Of a DNA stretch of 64,000 nt, positions 1 to 8,769 are shown piece by piece. The stretch's first letter is position 1, and the number at the start of each line of letters is the position of its first letter. The notes below the pieces were generated by a model. It saw nothing but the letters and a program-made list of their open reading frames with translations. It did no database searches and was not told the origin of the DNA. A program made the position numbers and the translations under genes. The stretch comes from Vibrio sp. 10N.286.49.B1. Lineage in GTDB: Bacteria > Pseudomonadota > Gammaproteobacteria > Enterobacterales > Vibrionaceae. Location of the stretch: NCBI RefSeq assembly GCF_002873335.1, contig NZ_MCUW01000003.1:62001-126000 (forward strand). Reading direction: 5' to 3'.

Positions 1-1278
1 GCTATCGCTATTCCAATAGAGAAGATCGAAGTCAACAGGGCTTTCGCCCTTGAGGTAGTTATCTATATAGTAATTCCAATACAGGCTGTTCTCTCGCAAC
101 AGACTAAACGTCACACTAAGTGAGCGTCCATCCATGAATCCCTGTGCGTTATTTTGAGCTTCTATCGCGTTGATAATAGGATCATTGATATACGCTCCGA
201 CTTCACCCGGCTGGGAAAAATCAAGTAACGTGGTGAAGAATGACGCAGAGGCAATGCGCTTTTTCATTCGTTTCGCCGCATAATAAGCGATCGTCGACGC
301 TAGAACCGTGCCACCAATACAGTAACCTGCAGCGTTAACTTGCTCACGACCGGTTATTGATTCGATTGCCGTCACCGCTTTGACGACGCCCTCTGTAACG
401 TAATCACCAAACTCAATTTGTGCCTGTTCGACGCCAGGGTTACGCCAAGACATCATAAAGACCGCTTGACCTTGTTCAAGTAACCACTTCACCATCGAGT
501 TTTGTTCGCGAAGATCAAGAATGTAATACTTGTTGATAAACGGAGGAACAATAAGCAATGGCGTCGTGTTCACTTTTTCCGTTAGTGGGCGATACTGAAT
601 GAGCTCGAATAACTCATTTTGGTAAACAACCTCCCCTGCAGTGCTCGCAATATGCTCACCAATTTCAAAAGATTGAGTATTGGTCATACGAATCTTCAAC
701 ACATCGGCACTAGACTTCATATCTTCTTGAAGTTGCTGCATGCCCGCCAACAAGTTTTCACCATTTTGCTCAAGTGTCAGCTTAAGTAGTTCTGGATTGG
801 TCGCGATAAAATTACTAGGAGAAAGGGCATTCAATGTTTGGCGAGAGAAAAACGACAAACGCTCCTTTGCTTTCTCATCAACACCTTCGACAGAATTGAT
901 GGTGTTTAGGTACGTTTGAGTAAACAACACATACGATTGTTTTATACAGTTATAAAACGCTTCCTCACTCCAGGCGCGGTCTTCAAAACGACGATCGCCT
1001 TTTTCCGAATTAACGATATCGGCCTTTTCGTTACCCAATGCTGCATTTTGCCAAATCTCTAACTGTTGCATCCACCAATTCATCTGGATATCCAACATCA
1101 CAGCCGGTTGCTGAGATGCTTTTTCCATGAACCGAGCCGTATCTTCTATATTCAGTTCATGCATCGCTGTCGAGAGCGGGTTACTCGCGGCTGCCTTGCC
1201 TTGCTCGAAGTCTTGCCACCATTTCTGGTTACTTTCCTGCAGCGTTACAAGGTAGTCCGAAAAAAAGTTTTGAAACAT
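1..1278 (-). CDS. phaC: Class I poly(3-hydroxyalkanoate) synthase PhaC (3' end outside window)
   Basis: Polymerises (R)-3-hydroxyacyl-CoA into PHA at the granule surface. The frame is open from an ATG at 1276-1278 (MFQNFFSDYLVTLQ) to the left edge, 426 codons without a stop. The alpha/beta-hydrolase core carries the synthase version of the lipase box, GYCIGG, with the nucleophilic Cys near residue 320, close to Cys319 of the Cupriavidus enzyme. The last visible residues are YWNSDS; the catalytic Asp and His lie beyond the edge. It is the last visible gene of phaB-phaA-phaP-phaC, separated from the phasin by a hairpin at 1308-1341. The family is certain; completeness cannot be judged. Confidence 0.95.
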   Translation of the reverse strand, partial: MFQNFFSDYLVTLQESNQKWWQDFEQGKAAASNPLSTAMHELNIEDTARFMEKASQQPAVMLDIQMNWWMQQLEIWQNAALGNEKADIVNSEKGDRRFEDRAWSEEAFYNCIKQSYVLFTQTYLNTINSVEGVDEKAKERLSFFSRQTLNALSPSNFIATNPELLKLTLEQNGENLLAGMQQLQEDMKSSADVLKIRMTNTQSFEIGEHIASTAGEVVYQNELFELIQYRPLTEKVNTTPLLIVPPFINKYYILDLREQNSMVKWLLEQGQAVFMMSWRNPGVEQAQIEFGDYVTEGVVKAVTAIESITGREQVNAAGYCIGGTVLASTIAYYAAKRMKKRIASASFFTTLLDFSQPGEVGAYINDPIINAIEAQNNAQGFMDGRSLSVTFSLLRENSLYWNYYIDNYLKGESPVDFDLLYWNSDS

Positions 1279-1303
1279 AACTCAAACCCTTTTCCTATCA
1301 ATT

Positions 1304-1341
1304 AAAAAAGGGTCTCGAACACTAGTGCACTCGAAACCCTT
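1304..1341 (-). terminator. Terminator-like hairpin between phaP and phaC
   Basis: Arms 1308-1318 and 1331-1341 pair over 11 bp with one mismatch (C1314/A1335). On the minus strand the hairpin is followed by a run of six T. It has the form of a Rho-independent terminator but lies inside the operon, so it may act as a partial terminator that keeps synthase expression below phasin expression. Confidence 0.55.
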
Positions 1342-1363
1342 GGTATTTACACCCCAGCGCCAA

Positions 1364-1711
1364 TTATGCCGGTGTATTCGTTTTTATTGTTTCGGTTGTG
1401 AGTGCTTCAAGGTCGTCTTTAAACTCTTTCGCCACTTTTTGCAGCTTATTGCTGTCGTCTGCCATTTGTTGAGATAAGCGAGTTAGTGATGTGACCTGTT
1501 GAGTGCTAAAAACCGTCAACGAAGACACATCCTTAATTTCAGCAACAGCTTTCATTTGTGATAGGCCTAACTCAGTATATGAACGCATTGCATTCAACTG
1601 TAACTCAGTCATCGTCTCAATATTCTTCGTCATTAATTGATTAAACTTGGTGTATGGTTCAATCGTTTTTTCTGACTGCTCATTAAACATCTTAAACATA
1701 TCTGTATACAT
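1364..1711 (-). CDS. phaP: Phasin family PHA granule-associated protein
   Basis: Small amphipathic protein (115 aa) that coats PHA granules and controls their size and number. It starts MYTDMFKMFNEQSEKTIEPY and is almost wholly helical, with the phasin pattern of Phe, Leu and Met spaced along a Glu/Lys/Gln-rich helix (phasin_2 type). No signal peptide is visible. It sits 46 nt downstream of phaA and upstream of phaC, as in Vibrio cholerae. The upstream sequence carries TAGGAGAC as ribosome binding site. The identification rests on length, composition and context, because phasins have no catalytic motif. Confidence 0.88.
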   Translation of the reverse strand: MYTDMFKMFNEQSEKTIEPYTKFNQLMTKNIETMTELQLNAMRSYTELGLSQMKAVAEIKDVSSLTVFSTQQVTSLTRLSQQMADDSNKLQKVAKEFKDDLEALTTETIKTNTPA

Positions 1712-1757
1712 AACGGTGTCTCCTAAAAAATAATAGTGATTTTGAGATTAAATTTGA

Positions 1758-2963
1758 TTAACAACGTTTGACGACAATGGCTGTGCCCATGCCGCCTCCA
1801 ACACATAGTGAAGCGACGCCATATTCGTGCTGCTCGCGCAGCATTTCGTGTACCAAGGTAACGACAATGCGATTCCCAGATGCACCAAGTGGATGACCAA
1901 GTGCGATTGCACCACCATTAGGGTTCGTTTTTTCAATAATTGATTCTTCAGAAATAGCATAGTCATCAGCGAGAGTTCGAATGACTCCTATCGCTTGCGC
2001 GGCAAACGCCTCGTTAAACTCAAACGTATCGATATCGGATATCGAAAGCTGCGCTTTTTCTAACGCGTTGTGAACGGCTTTTACTGGACCTAACCCCATG
2101 ATATTGGGATTAAGCCCACTTTGAGCTGTTGCGACGATTTCACAGATCGGTGTTAAGCCCATGCGTTTTACTGCGCTTTCCGAGGCAACCACGACCGCGC
2201 TCGCACCGTCGTTTATACCCGATGCATTCCCAGCTGTAACTGACCCCTCTTTATCAAAGGCTGGCCTAAGCTTCGTTAATCCAGCTAACGTGGCATCTGA
2301 TTTCGGGTATTCATCTGTTGCAAATGAAACGATTTGACGTTTCACCGTAATGTCGACTGGCACAATTTCATCGGCAAAACGACCTGCTTCTATCGCCGAT
2401 ACTGCTTTCATTTGACTTTCTATTGCATAAACATCTTGTTCCGCACGAGAAATACCGACATGTTTAGCCACATTTTCCGCGGTCACGCCCATATGGTAGC
2501 GATTGAAGACATCGGTTAACCCGTCGGAAACCAACAAATCTTTAGCTGACATATCACCCATTTTATGGCCAAAGCGAGCTGTCGCAGGTAATGCAAAAGG
2601 TATTTGGGACATGACTTCAACACCCGCGGCAACCACGACCTCGGCTTCATTTGCCTTTATATGAGCAACGGCATCCATGATCGATTTCATACCACTTCCA
2701 CATACCATGTTTAGTGAATATGCCGGTACCTCGTCTGGGATTTCAGCATAAATAGCCGCTTGTCTGCCCACACCCATTCCTTGATTAGCACTGACAACAT
2801 GACCAACAATGACTTCATCAATGTCTTTAGAATCAACAGGGCAAGATGCGAGGGCACCTTTGATCGCTTCAGCCGCTAACAGGCCAGCTGAATAATTTTT
2901 CAGACTCCCTCCAAAACTACCAATCGGAGTACGTTTTGCGGCGACGATGTATATTTTTTCCAT
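1758..2963 (-). CDS. phaA: Acetyl-CoA C-acetyltransferase (beta-ketothiolase)
   Basis: Condenses two acetyl-CoA to acetoacetyl-CoA, the first step of polyhydroxybutyrate synthesis. The 401-aa protein has the thiolase signatures: the acyl-accepting Cys in NMVCGSGMKS (residue 88), GGAIALGHPLGASG with the catalytic His, and LCVGGGMG with the second Cys near the C-terminus. The frame is open further upstream, but the ATG at 2961-2963 (MEKIYIVAAKRTPIG) matches the family N-terminus and is preceded by AAAGGAGC. It follows phaB by 13 nt, so the two are cotranscribed. Confidence 0.95.
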   Translation of the reverse strand: MEKIYIVAAKRTPIGSFGGSLKNYSAGLLAAEAIKGALASCPVDSKDIDEVIVGHVVSANQGMGVGRQAAIYAEIPDEVPAYSLNMVCGSGMKSIMDAVAHIKANEAEVVVAAGVEVMSQIPFALPATARFGHKMGDMSAKDLLVSDGLTDVFNRYHMGVTAENVAKHVGISRAEQDVYAIESQMKAVSAIEAGRFADEIVPVDITVKRQIVSFATDEYPKSDATLAGLTKLRPAFDKEGSVTAGNASGINDGASAVVVASESAVKRMGLTPICEIVATAQSGLNPNIMGLGPVKAVHNALEKAQLSISDIDTFEFNEAFAAQAIGVIRTLADDYAISEESIIEKTNPNGGAIALGHPLGASGNRIVVTLVHEMLREQHEYGVASLCVGGGMGTAIVVKRC

Positions 2964-2976
2964 AATAAGTGCTCCT

Positions 2977-3717
2977 TTAAGCCATGTATAAACCGCCATT
3001 GACAGACAAGGTTTCACCCGTAATATAAGCGGCATCATCACTTGCTAAAAAAGCGACCGCTGCCGCTATTTCTTCAGGTCGAGCTAATCGTTTAAGTGGG
3101 ATCGACCCCTTGATTGAATCAAGGACTTCCTCTCGCATTGCCTCGACCATGGGTGTGCCGGTATACCCGGGCGCAATGACATTGACCGTCACGCCAGAGC
3201 GAGCACCTTCAGCAGCCAGTGCTTTTGAAAAACCAATCATGCCAGCCTTAGCTGCCGAGTAGTTAGTCTGGCCAAATTGTCCCTTCTGGCCATTCACTGA
3301 AGAGATATTAATAACGCGCCCACCACCTTTCTCACACATTGCTGAAAATACAGGTTGAGTGACGTTAAATACACTGTTCAAATTCGTATTAATCACGTCA
3401 AACCACGCATCCGCTTTCATTTTCTTAAACTGGCCATCTCGTGTAATTCCTGCATTATTGACCACGAGATCGAATGTACCCTCTTCTTCTTGAAGTTGTT
3501 CAAGCTTCTGATGACACTCTTCGGTATTCGTAACATCCAGTTCAAATAAGCGTACTTGATCATCAGAAAAACCTTTTTCTTCAAACCATTCTTTCGCACA
3601 TTCATAATTGCCAGTATAATACGTAGCTACTAGTCTATACCCATTTCCAACAAGACGTGATGATATTGCAGAACCAATACCCCCTTTCGACCCTGTTATT
3701 AATGCGAGCTTATTCAT
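2977..3717 (-). CDS. phaB: Acetoacetyl-CoA reductase (SDR family)
   Basis: NADPH-dependent reduction of acetoacetyl-CoA to (R)-3-hydroxybutyryl-CoA, the monomer used by PhaC. The 246-aa protein has the short-chain dehydrogenase fold: nucleotide-binding TGSKGGIG near the N-terminus, NNAG, the catalytic Ser in INISSVNG, and YSAAK with the catalytic Tyr and Lys. The start at 3715-3717 is preceded by GGAG and AAGGG. It is the first gene of the pha operon, so the promoter should lie in the 3718-4194 gap. A FabG-like role is possible from sequence alone, but the operon makes PhaB clearly more likely. Confidence 0.93.
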   Translation of the reverse strand: MNKLALITGSKGGIGSAISSRLVGNGYRLVATYYTGNYECAKEWFEEKGFSDDQVRLFELDVTNTEECHQKLEQLQEEEGTFDLVVNNAGITRDGQFKKMKADAWFDVINTNLNSVFNVTQPVFSAMCEKGGGRVINISSVNGQKGQFGQTNYSAAKAGMIGFSKALAAEGARSGVTVNVIAPGYTGTPMVEAMREEVLDSIKGSIPLKRLARPEEIAAAVAFLASDDAAYITGETLSVNGGLYMA

Positions 3718-4194
3718 CCCTTGACTCCATTCTAATTAAGTAATACATCATTAAATAACTTGTTATTAAATACCAGTTCAAATCGCAAAGGGTTATTTAT
3801 TTACAATCAAAGCTACGCAGCAAATATTACAAAAAATAGAAAGCAAATAGGTTTAATAAAACATTAATATAGCAGTATGGTAAATGATAATTTCATTATT
3901 TAAATTAATCGATAAAAATACAACAAACCCTTTTAAAACAACGAGTAACGAAAAGCATTTATTTTATTTATTCATTTGTGATTATTACTAGCGTTAAGAC
4001 CAATAATATAAGGCAATGATTAAAATGATATTACCACGAAGGGAGCGACGATCTAACTACCGATTACCATGAGTACACTTGATTTATAACTGAGGCCAAA
4101 TATATTGTATTATCGACACGTTGACAGGAAATTATTGACATATCACTTTCGTGATATATCAATAATTTGATATAATTACTACAAAAAATAGCAA
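3718..4194. other. AT-rich intergenic region upstream of the pha operon
   Basis: Very AT-rich stretch of 477 nt between the pha operon and the end of a chemoreceptor gene. No credible ORF is seen. It must hold the phaB promoter. A loose inverted repeat (TTAAATAAC-TT-GTTATTAAA, 3751-3770) lies about 35 nt upstream of the phaB start and could be an operator. The hairpin at 4131-4166 is listed separately. Confidence 0.5.
4131..4166. repeat. Long AT-rich inverted repeat downstream of the chemoreceptor
   Basis: Arms 4131-4146 and 4151-4166 pair over 16 bp with a single mismatch around a 4-nt loop (GAAA on the minus strand). It starts 28 nt after the chemoreceptor stop codon. There is no T-run after the stem, so it may be a non-classical terminator, a 3'-end stabiliser or a protein-binding palindrome. 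Confidence 0.6.
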
Positions 4195-5838
4195 TTAAAC
4201 TTTGAATTTCCCCACCGCTTTGTCTAAGTCCGCACATCGATATTCTAAAGTCAAACAAGCTTTTTCAGCTTGCTTTATGATGTCTGACATTTTGTGGCTA
4301 TCTGATGCAATCTTTTGAATACTACCATTTAACTCTTCACTCACTGCTGTCTGCTCGGTCGCTGCGGTCGCAATATGTGCATTCATGTCATTGATGATCG
4401 TAATCGAGTTAGTAATTTCGGCTAAAGATGATGATGCCGCTTGAACCAGTACTATCGTCTCATTACTGGTAGTACGACTGGACGACATGGCATCAACCAT
4501 TACCGCAGCGCCTTGCTGCAAACGCTCAATCATGGTTTGAATATCTCCGGTACTTTCTTGTGTTTTACTCGCCAATGAACGAACTTCATCTGCGACAACG
4601 GCAAAACCTCGCCCTTGCTCTCCTGCCCGCGCCGCTTCAATAGCCGCATTCAACGCCAGTAAATTAGTTTGCTCTGCTATCCCACGAATCACATCGAGTA
4701 CAGAAGCGATATTCGTCACGTCACATGTTAGCCTGTGTACGCTTTCTTCTGATGTCACCAACTCTTGGGCAAGACCTTCTATCGCTGTTACCGTTAATCC
4801 AATTCCGTCGTTCGCATGCCTAGCTTCATCGGTACTTCGGTCAGTAGCTTGTGCAGCTTCGTGGGCATTTTCACTCACGTTGTCACTTGTCGCGCGCATT
4901 TCATTAATCGCAGTCGCCACCATTTCACTCTCTTGTTGCTGGGAAAGAGATGCTTGTGTAATTTGGCCAGCCAAACTGGTCAGCAACGACGTATGTTCTC
5001 TTACCTGTGCTGTTGACGCGATGACTTCCGTAACGGTGCCTTGAATACGCTCGATGAAACGATTAAATGAGCCAGCTAATTGACCTATTTCATCAACGGT
5101 GTCCACTTTGATTCGTTGAGTTAAGTCACCATCTCCAGAAGCAATCTCTGCCAGCGACTTTTCAAGCGCTAATATCGGGCCAACAATTAATGTCGAAACA
5201 AATACGGCCATAACAAGCGCCAGAATGATCGCAATAACGGTCCCTACCTCCATCGCTAACTCTGCTTTTTTTACGGCTTGGTCACTATCCAATCGAGCTT
5301 GAGCCTGTAGGCGTTCTATCTCATCCAAAATCACTTTCAAATTGCTGCGAATATCAGTAAAAAGAGCCGTCACCGATTCCTCTTTCTCTGCAAAATATTG
5401 ACGCGCCATTTGTGGGTTGGCAAACAGCGCCTCATATTCGGACACAAACACGTTGGTATCTGCAGTTAGCTTTCTCAAATAAGGTGCAAAACTTCGGTCA
5501 AGGATCCCTGCATCAAGTAGAATTTGAACCTTACTCACTCTTGGCTCAGCTTTATAAGCATTATCTTCAAACTCGAAGCGTTGCTGAGCAACAGCCTCAG
5601 CGTTATGCGCAGCAAGAATAAACGCATAGCCGGCGGTCGACACTTGGTAAAAATCCCTATATGCGTCCTCCAAAGAGTTCATCACAGGCTGTATTTCGTC
5701 ATTGAGCTGATCGTTGATCGCGGCCTGTTTACTAAAAAGAATCACGTTGTAAATCACTAACCCACTAAAAATAGTGGCCATTAGAATAACGGGAATCAAT
5801 ACCTTAACTCTTAGACTTAGATTGTTAAACCACTGCAT
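4195..5838 (-). CDS. Methyl-accepting chemotaxis protein
   Basis: Transmembrane chemoreceptor that signals through CheA/CheW to the flagellar motor. The 547 aa contain an N-terminal membrane helix ([20 protein letters not shown]), a periplasmic helical sensor of about 170 residues, a second membrane helix ([22 protein letters not shown]), a HAMP linker and the cytoplasmic signalling domain with the hairpin tip [19 protein letters not shown]. The start at 5836-5838 (MQWFNNLSL) is chosen because TTGGAG lies just upstream; an in-frame TTG at 5848-5850 overlaps that ribosome binding site. The ligand cannot be read from sequence. The gene is divergent from the histidine kinase at 6147. Confidence 0.93.
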   Translation of the reverse strand: MQWFNNLSLRVKVLIPVILMATIFSGLVIYNVILFSKQAAINDQLNDEIQPVMNSLEDAYRDFYQVSTAGYAFILAAHNAEAVAQQRFEFEDNAYKAEPRVSKVQILLDAGILDRSFAPYLRKLTADTNVFVSEYEALFANPQMARQYFAEKEESVTALFTDIRSNLKVILDEIERLQAQARLDSDQAVKKAELAMEVGTVIAIILALVMAVFVSTLIVGPILALEKSLAEIASGDGDLTQRIKVDTVDEIGQLAGSFNRFIERIQGTVTEVIASTAQVREHTSLLTSLAGQITQASLSQQQESEMVATAINEMRATSDNVSENAHEAAQATDRSTDEARHANDGIGLTVTAIEGLAQELVTSEESVHRLTCDVTNIASVLDVIRGIAEQTNLLALNAAIEAARAGEQGRGFAVVADEVRSLASKTQESTGDIQTMIERLQQGAAVMVDAMSSSRTTSNETIVLVQAASSSLAEITNSITIINDMNAHIATAATEQTAVSEELNGSIQKIASDSHKMSDIIKQAEKACLTLEYRCADLDKAVGKFKV

Positions 5839-6146
5839 ATTGCTCTCCAAATGATGATTAATTTGGCTACAGTATCGACGGTCAAACGCGCGGCTTTAGA
5901 TTCTTGCTCACTTTAGGGGGATATATCGCATTAAGCCGACTGTCATTACGCCGTTTCCTACGTAATACAACATGTTTTATAAAACCCCCACGTCAATCAA
6001 CTAAAATATTACAGAAAATTACCTCTGTGATATTTCGCTTAGTCGAGTCGAGGTTTCCGAACAAACGACAATGTGACATTTTTGTTACAGGGAAATTTGA
6101 TATACACTAAGCACTGCTCATAGCCGTATCAAAAGGACTTGAATTA
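5839..6146. other. Divergent promoter region between chemoreceptor and histidine kinase
   Basis: 308 nt shared by two divergent starts. No conserved gene and no strong repeat were seen. The last part before 6147 has AAAAGGACTT, the ribosome binding site of the kinase gene. Confidence 0.4.
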
Positions 6147-8567
6147 ATGCAGCAAAACGAACCATCCCATGCGCGTCAGATTCGTAAAACACTCATTACT
6201 GGTGCCGTCACTATTTTAGGCTTCTTGGCGTTGTTTTTTTATACTGAATACACGGTAGAGAGAGCTAAAAACCAGCTAATGGCGTTAAAGTCCGACATAT
6301 TAACCGCATCAAATGGGATGCTAATGATGCGACGTCATGAGAAAGATTTTATCGCTCGTGTCGATAGTCAATATATTGAAAAGATGAGTAACAGTTATAA
6401 GAGTTTGATGATTCAGCTTGGTGAAGTGAACGCAAAACTTATCGAGTCCGATATCAGTATCGAATATTCCAGCCAACAAGCACTTGCCTATGTTGACGAC
6501 TATGTTGAATCTTTTTTATCTTTGGCTGATCTGGTTGTAGTGATTCACGGCAGTGACAAACAAAACGGACTGATTGACCACTTCAAGGACCGCACCCTTA
6601 CGTTAGGGCATCAGCTCGTCAAAGCGAATGATTCCGCTCTCGATAACATGGCACTGACTACCCAAGATTTGATGTTTCAGTTTTTTTCTGATTTTGATTC
6701 ATCAACCTTGGCTCGCATTGAACATACCCTTGAGCAGATGGAGTCAACGATAACAGAACGTCATCATTCGTTTGCATTGTTTAGCGCGTTTGCTGAATTT
6801 AAGCTGTCATTTTATGCCCTTCAATCTGCTTATGAAGACTTTGGCTACAATCATAACAGCGGTAGACATGGTGATTTACGATCAACCGTCCACCAACTTG
6901 AAATGAAACTTGACGCCATATTCAAAGTCCTCCCTGAGCAAATATCAAGACAGATCACGAGTTATGAAAATTACCGTGTGTTAGCAACTATCGCATTAGT
7001 CGCCGCGATTATACTGACATTACTTTATGTCATTCGGCAGACATCTTCACTCGAAAAACAATTGATTAATGCTCGGGAACACGAACGACAAGCAAACCGA
7101 GCAAAAAGTGCCTTTCTTGCTAATATGTCCCATGAAATTAGAACCCCACTCAATGGCATATTAGGCATGACCGAAATCTTGTCAGATTCTAAGCTCACTG
7201 CCATTCAAAAAGATTATTTGTCGACCATTAATTCATCGTCTCAAACATTATTGATGCTGATTAACGATATCTTAGACCTATCTAAAATCGAGTCCGGTCA
7301 TCTGGAGATTTGCCCGCATACTTGCGCGATAAAAGAAGTCGTCTTTGACACCGCAGCGTTAATTGCACCTAAAGCACAACAAAAATCCATTAACATCGAC
7401 ATCAATATAGACTCCGATATTCCAAACTACGTGAAAGCAGATGAGCAAAAGGTTCGACAAGTACTCATGAACCTGGCCTCCAACGCGATTAAATTCACCG
7501 AAACTGGTTCGATTACGTTTGCAGCTAAGCTCTGTGCATCCTCCACCAATACTGTGACCCTATTCTTATCGGTAACCGATACAGGGTTGGGTATTGATAG
7601 CGATAAGCAAGCCCATATTTTTGAAGAATTTAAGCAAGAGGATACCTCCACTTCACAACAATATGGCGGTACAGGGTTAGGTCTTGCTATTTCCTCAAAA
7701 ATGGTTGACATGATGGGCGGTAAAATCGCTCTAAAATCGGTAAAAGGACAAGGCAGTGAGTTTTCATTCACGTTAACGTTTGAGCTCGACGACCAACAGC
7801 TCAAACAAGAAAACCAAACTCATGTCGTTTATGTGTCTGACCATAGTAACCCACTGTTAATGGATGAGTTACATCGGTTCGGGTTCCAGTCAAATCACGT
7901 TGATAAAGAGGCGTTTTTGACAACAACTCCCCCTCCCCACACCGTCGTTATTGTCGACGATATAAGTATTTATCGGACACTAGAAAACGCCTTCGAACCA
8001 TTTCATGTTATTTTCTTACGTGACAATCACACCGTGATCGACGGTATTCAGTTGGATGTCTCTGCCTTCATAACTGCACCACTTTATGGGATGCGATTGA
8101 GCAACACCATCAAATCGACGTTAGAACAAGTAATCACGGTATCCCCACCGTTGAGCAGCAAAGCTCCAGCTCAAAACTCAACCATTCTTATTGTTGAGGA
8201 TAATAAGGTTAATCAACAAATTGTAACGATCAATTTGAAGAAACTGGGCATTGAATTTATCGTCGCCAATAATGGCCAAGAAGCGGTCGACTTCTATCAG
8301 CAGCAACACGCCACGATTGGCCTAATACTAATGGATTGTATGATGCCGATCGTAGATGGTTTTCAGGCGACGAAGCTGATTCGTGCATACGAAGACACTA
8401 ATAATCTGCCACGTAAACACATTATTGCGCTCACCGCTTCGGTGCTCGATGACGACATTCAAAAGTGCTTTGATAGTGGGATGGATGACTACTTACCCAA
8501 GCCCTTTAAGAGAGACGTGCTCATTGAGAAATTAGACAAACAAGTTAATTTTTTTGCGACAACTTAG
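6147..8567 (+). CDS. Hybrid sensor histidine kinase / response regulator
   Basis: Membrane-bound two-component sensor of 806 aa. Order: membrane helix at about 15-35 (LITGAVTILGFLALFFYTEY), a long helical periplasmic sensor, a second helix at about 278-296 (ATIALVAAIILTLLYVI), HisKA with the phospho-accepting His at 329 (ANMSHEIRTPLNG), a HATPase domain (N box LMNLASNAIKF, G boxes DTGLGI and GGTGLGLAIS), a degenerate spacer, and a C-terminal receiver with phospho-acceptor Asp near 730 (LILMDCMMPIVDG). The receiver has no Hpt or output domain, so the phosphate probably goes to a separate Hpt protein. No cognate regulator gene is adjacent, so the stimulus is unknown. Confidence 0.93.
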   Translation: MQQNEPSHARQIRKTLITGAVTILGFLALFFYTEYTVERAKNQLMALKSDILTASNGMLMMRRHEKDFIARVDSQYIEKMSNSYKSLMIQLGEVNAKLIESDISIEYSSQQALAYVDDYVESFLSLADLVVVIHGSDKQNGLIDHFKDRTLTLGHQLVKANDSALDNMALTTQDLMFQFFSDFDSSTLARIEHTLEQMESTITERHHSFALFSAFAEFKLSFYALQSAYEDFGYNHNSGRHGDLRSTVHQLEMKLDAIFKVLPEQISRQITSYENYRVLATIALVAAIILTLLYVIRQTSSLEKQLINAREHERQANRAKSAFLANMSHEIRTPLNGILGMTEILSDSKLTAIQKDYLSTINSSSQTLLMLINDILDLSKIESGHLEICPHTCAIKEVVFDTAALIAPKAQQKSINIDINIDSDIPNYVKADEQKVRQVLMNLASNAIKFTETGSITFAAKLCASSTNTVTLFLSVTDTGLGIDSDKQAHIFEEFKQEDTSTSQQYGGTGLGLAISSKMVDMMGGKIALKSVKGQGSEFSFTLTFELDDQQLKQENQTHVVYVSDHSNPLLMDELHRFGFQSNHVDKEAFLTTTPPPHTVVIVDDISIYRTLENAFEPFHVIFLRDNHTVIDGIQLDVSAFITAPLYGMRLSNTIKSTLEQVITVSPPLSSKAPAQNSTILIVEDNKVNQQIVTINLKKLGIEFIVANNGQEAVDFYQQQHATIGLILMDCMMPIVDGFQATKLIRAYEDTNNLPRKHIIALTASVLDDDIQKCFDSGMDDYLPKPFKRDVLIEKLDKQVNFFATT

Positions 8568-8612
8568 AAGCCAATTATTCATTTGGATTGACTCAATTTC
8601 ACGATTAAACAA

Positions 8613-8645
8613 AAGAAGGGTTCTGAACAATTCAGAACCCTTCTT
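8613..8645. terminator. Bidirectional terminator
   Basis: Perfect 15-bp stem (8613-8627 with 8631-8645) around a 3-nt loop, with A-rich and T-rich flanks. It lies between the convergent histidine kinase and phosphatase genes and could serve both. Confidence 0.85.
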
Positions 8646-8701
8646 AGTTTTCAAACTATGGTGTATGTGCAGCACTAAGCAATAGCCACGTCAGTATCAC
8701 G

Positions 8702-8769
8702 TAGCTATTGACTCTCTAATTATGTAGCTTTTAACTCTCTAATATACAGCTATTAAGTCTCTAATTACG
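8702..8769. repeat. Three imperfect tandem copies of a 23-bp unit
   Basis: Units at 8702-8724, 8725-8747 and 8748-8769 share the core AGCTWTTRASTCTCTAAT. The third unit includes the stop codon of the phosphatase gene, so the array covers the 3' end of that gene and its untranslated tail. It probably arose by local duplication. Confidence 0.7.
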
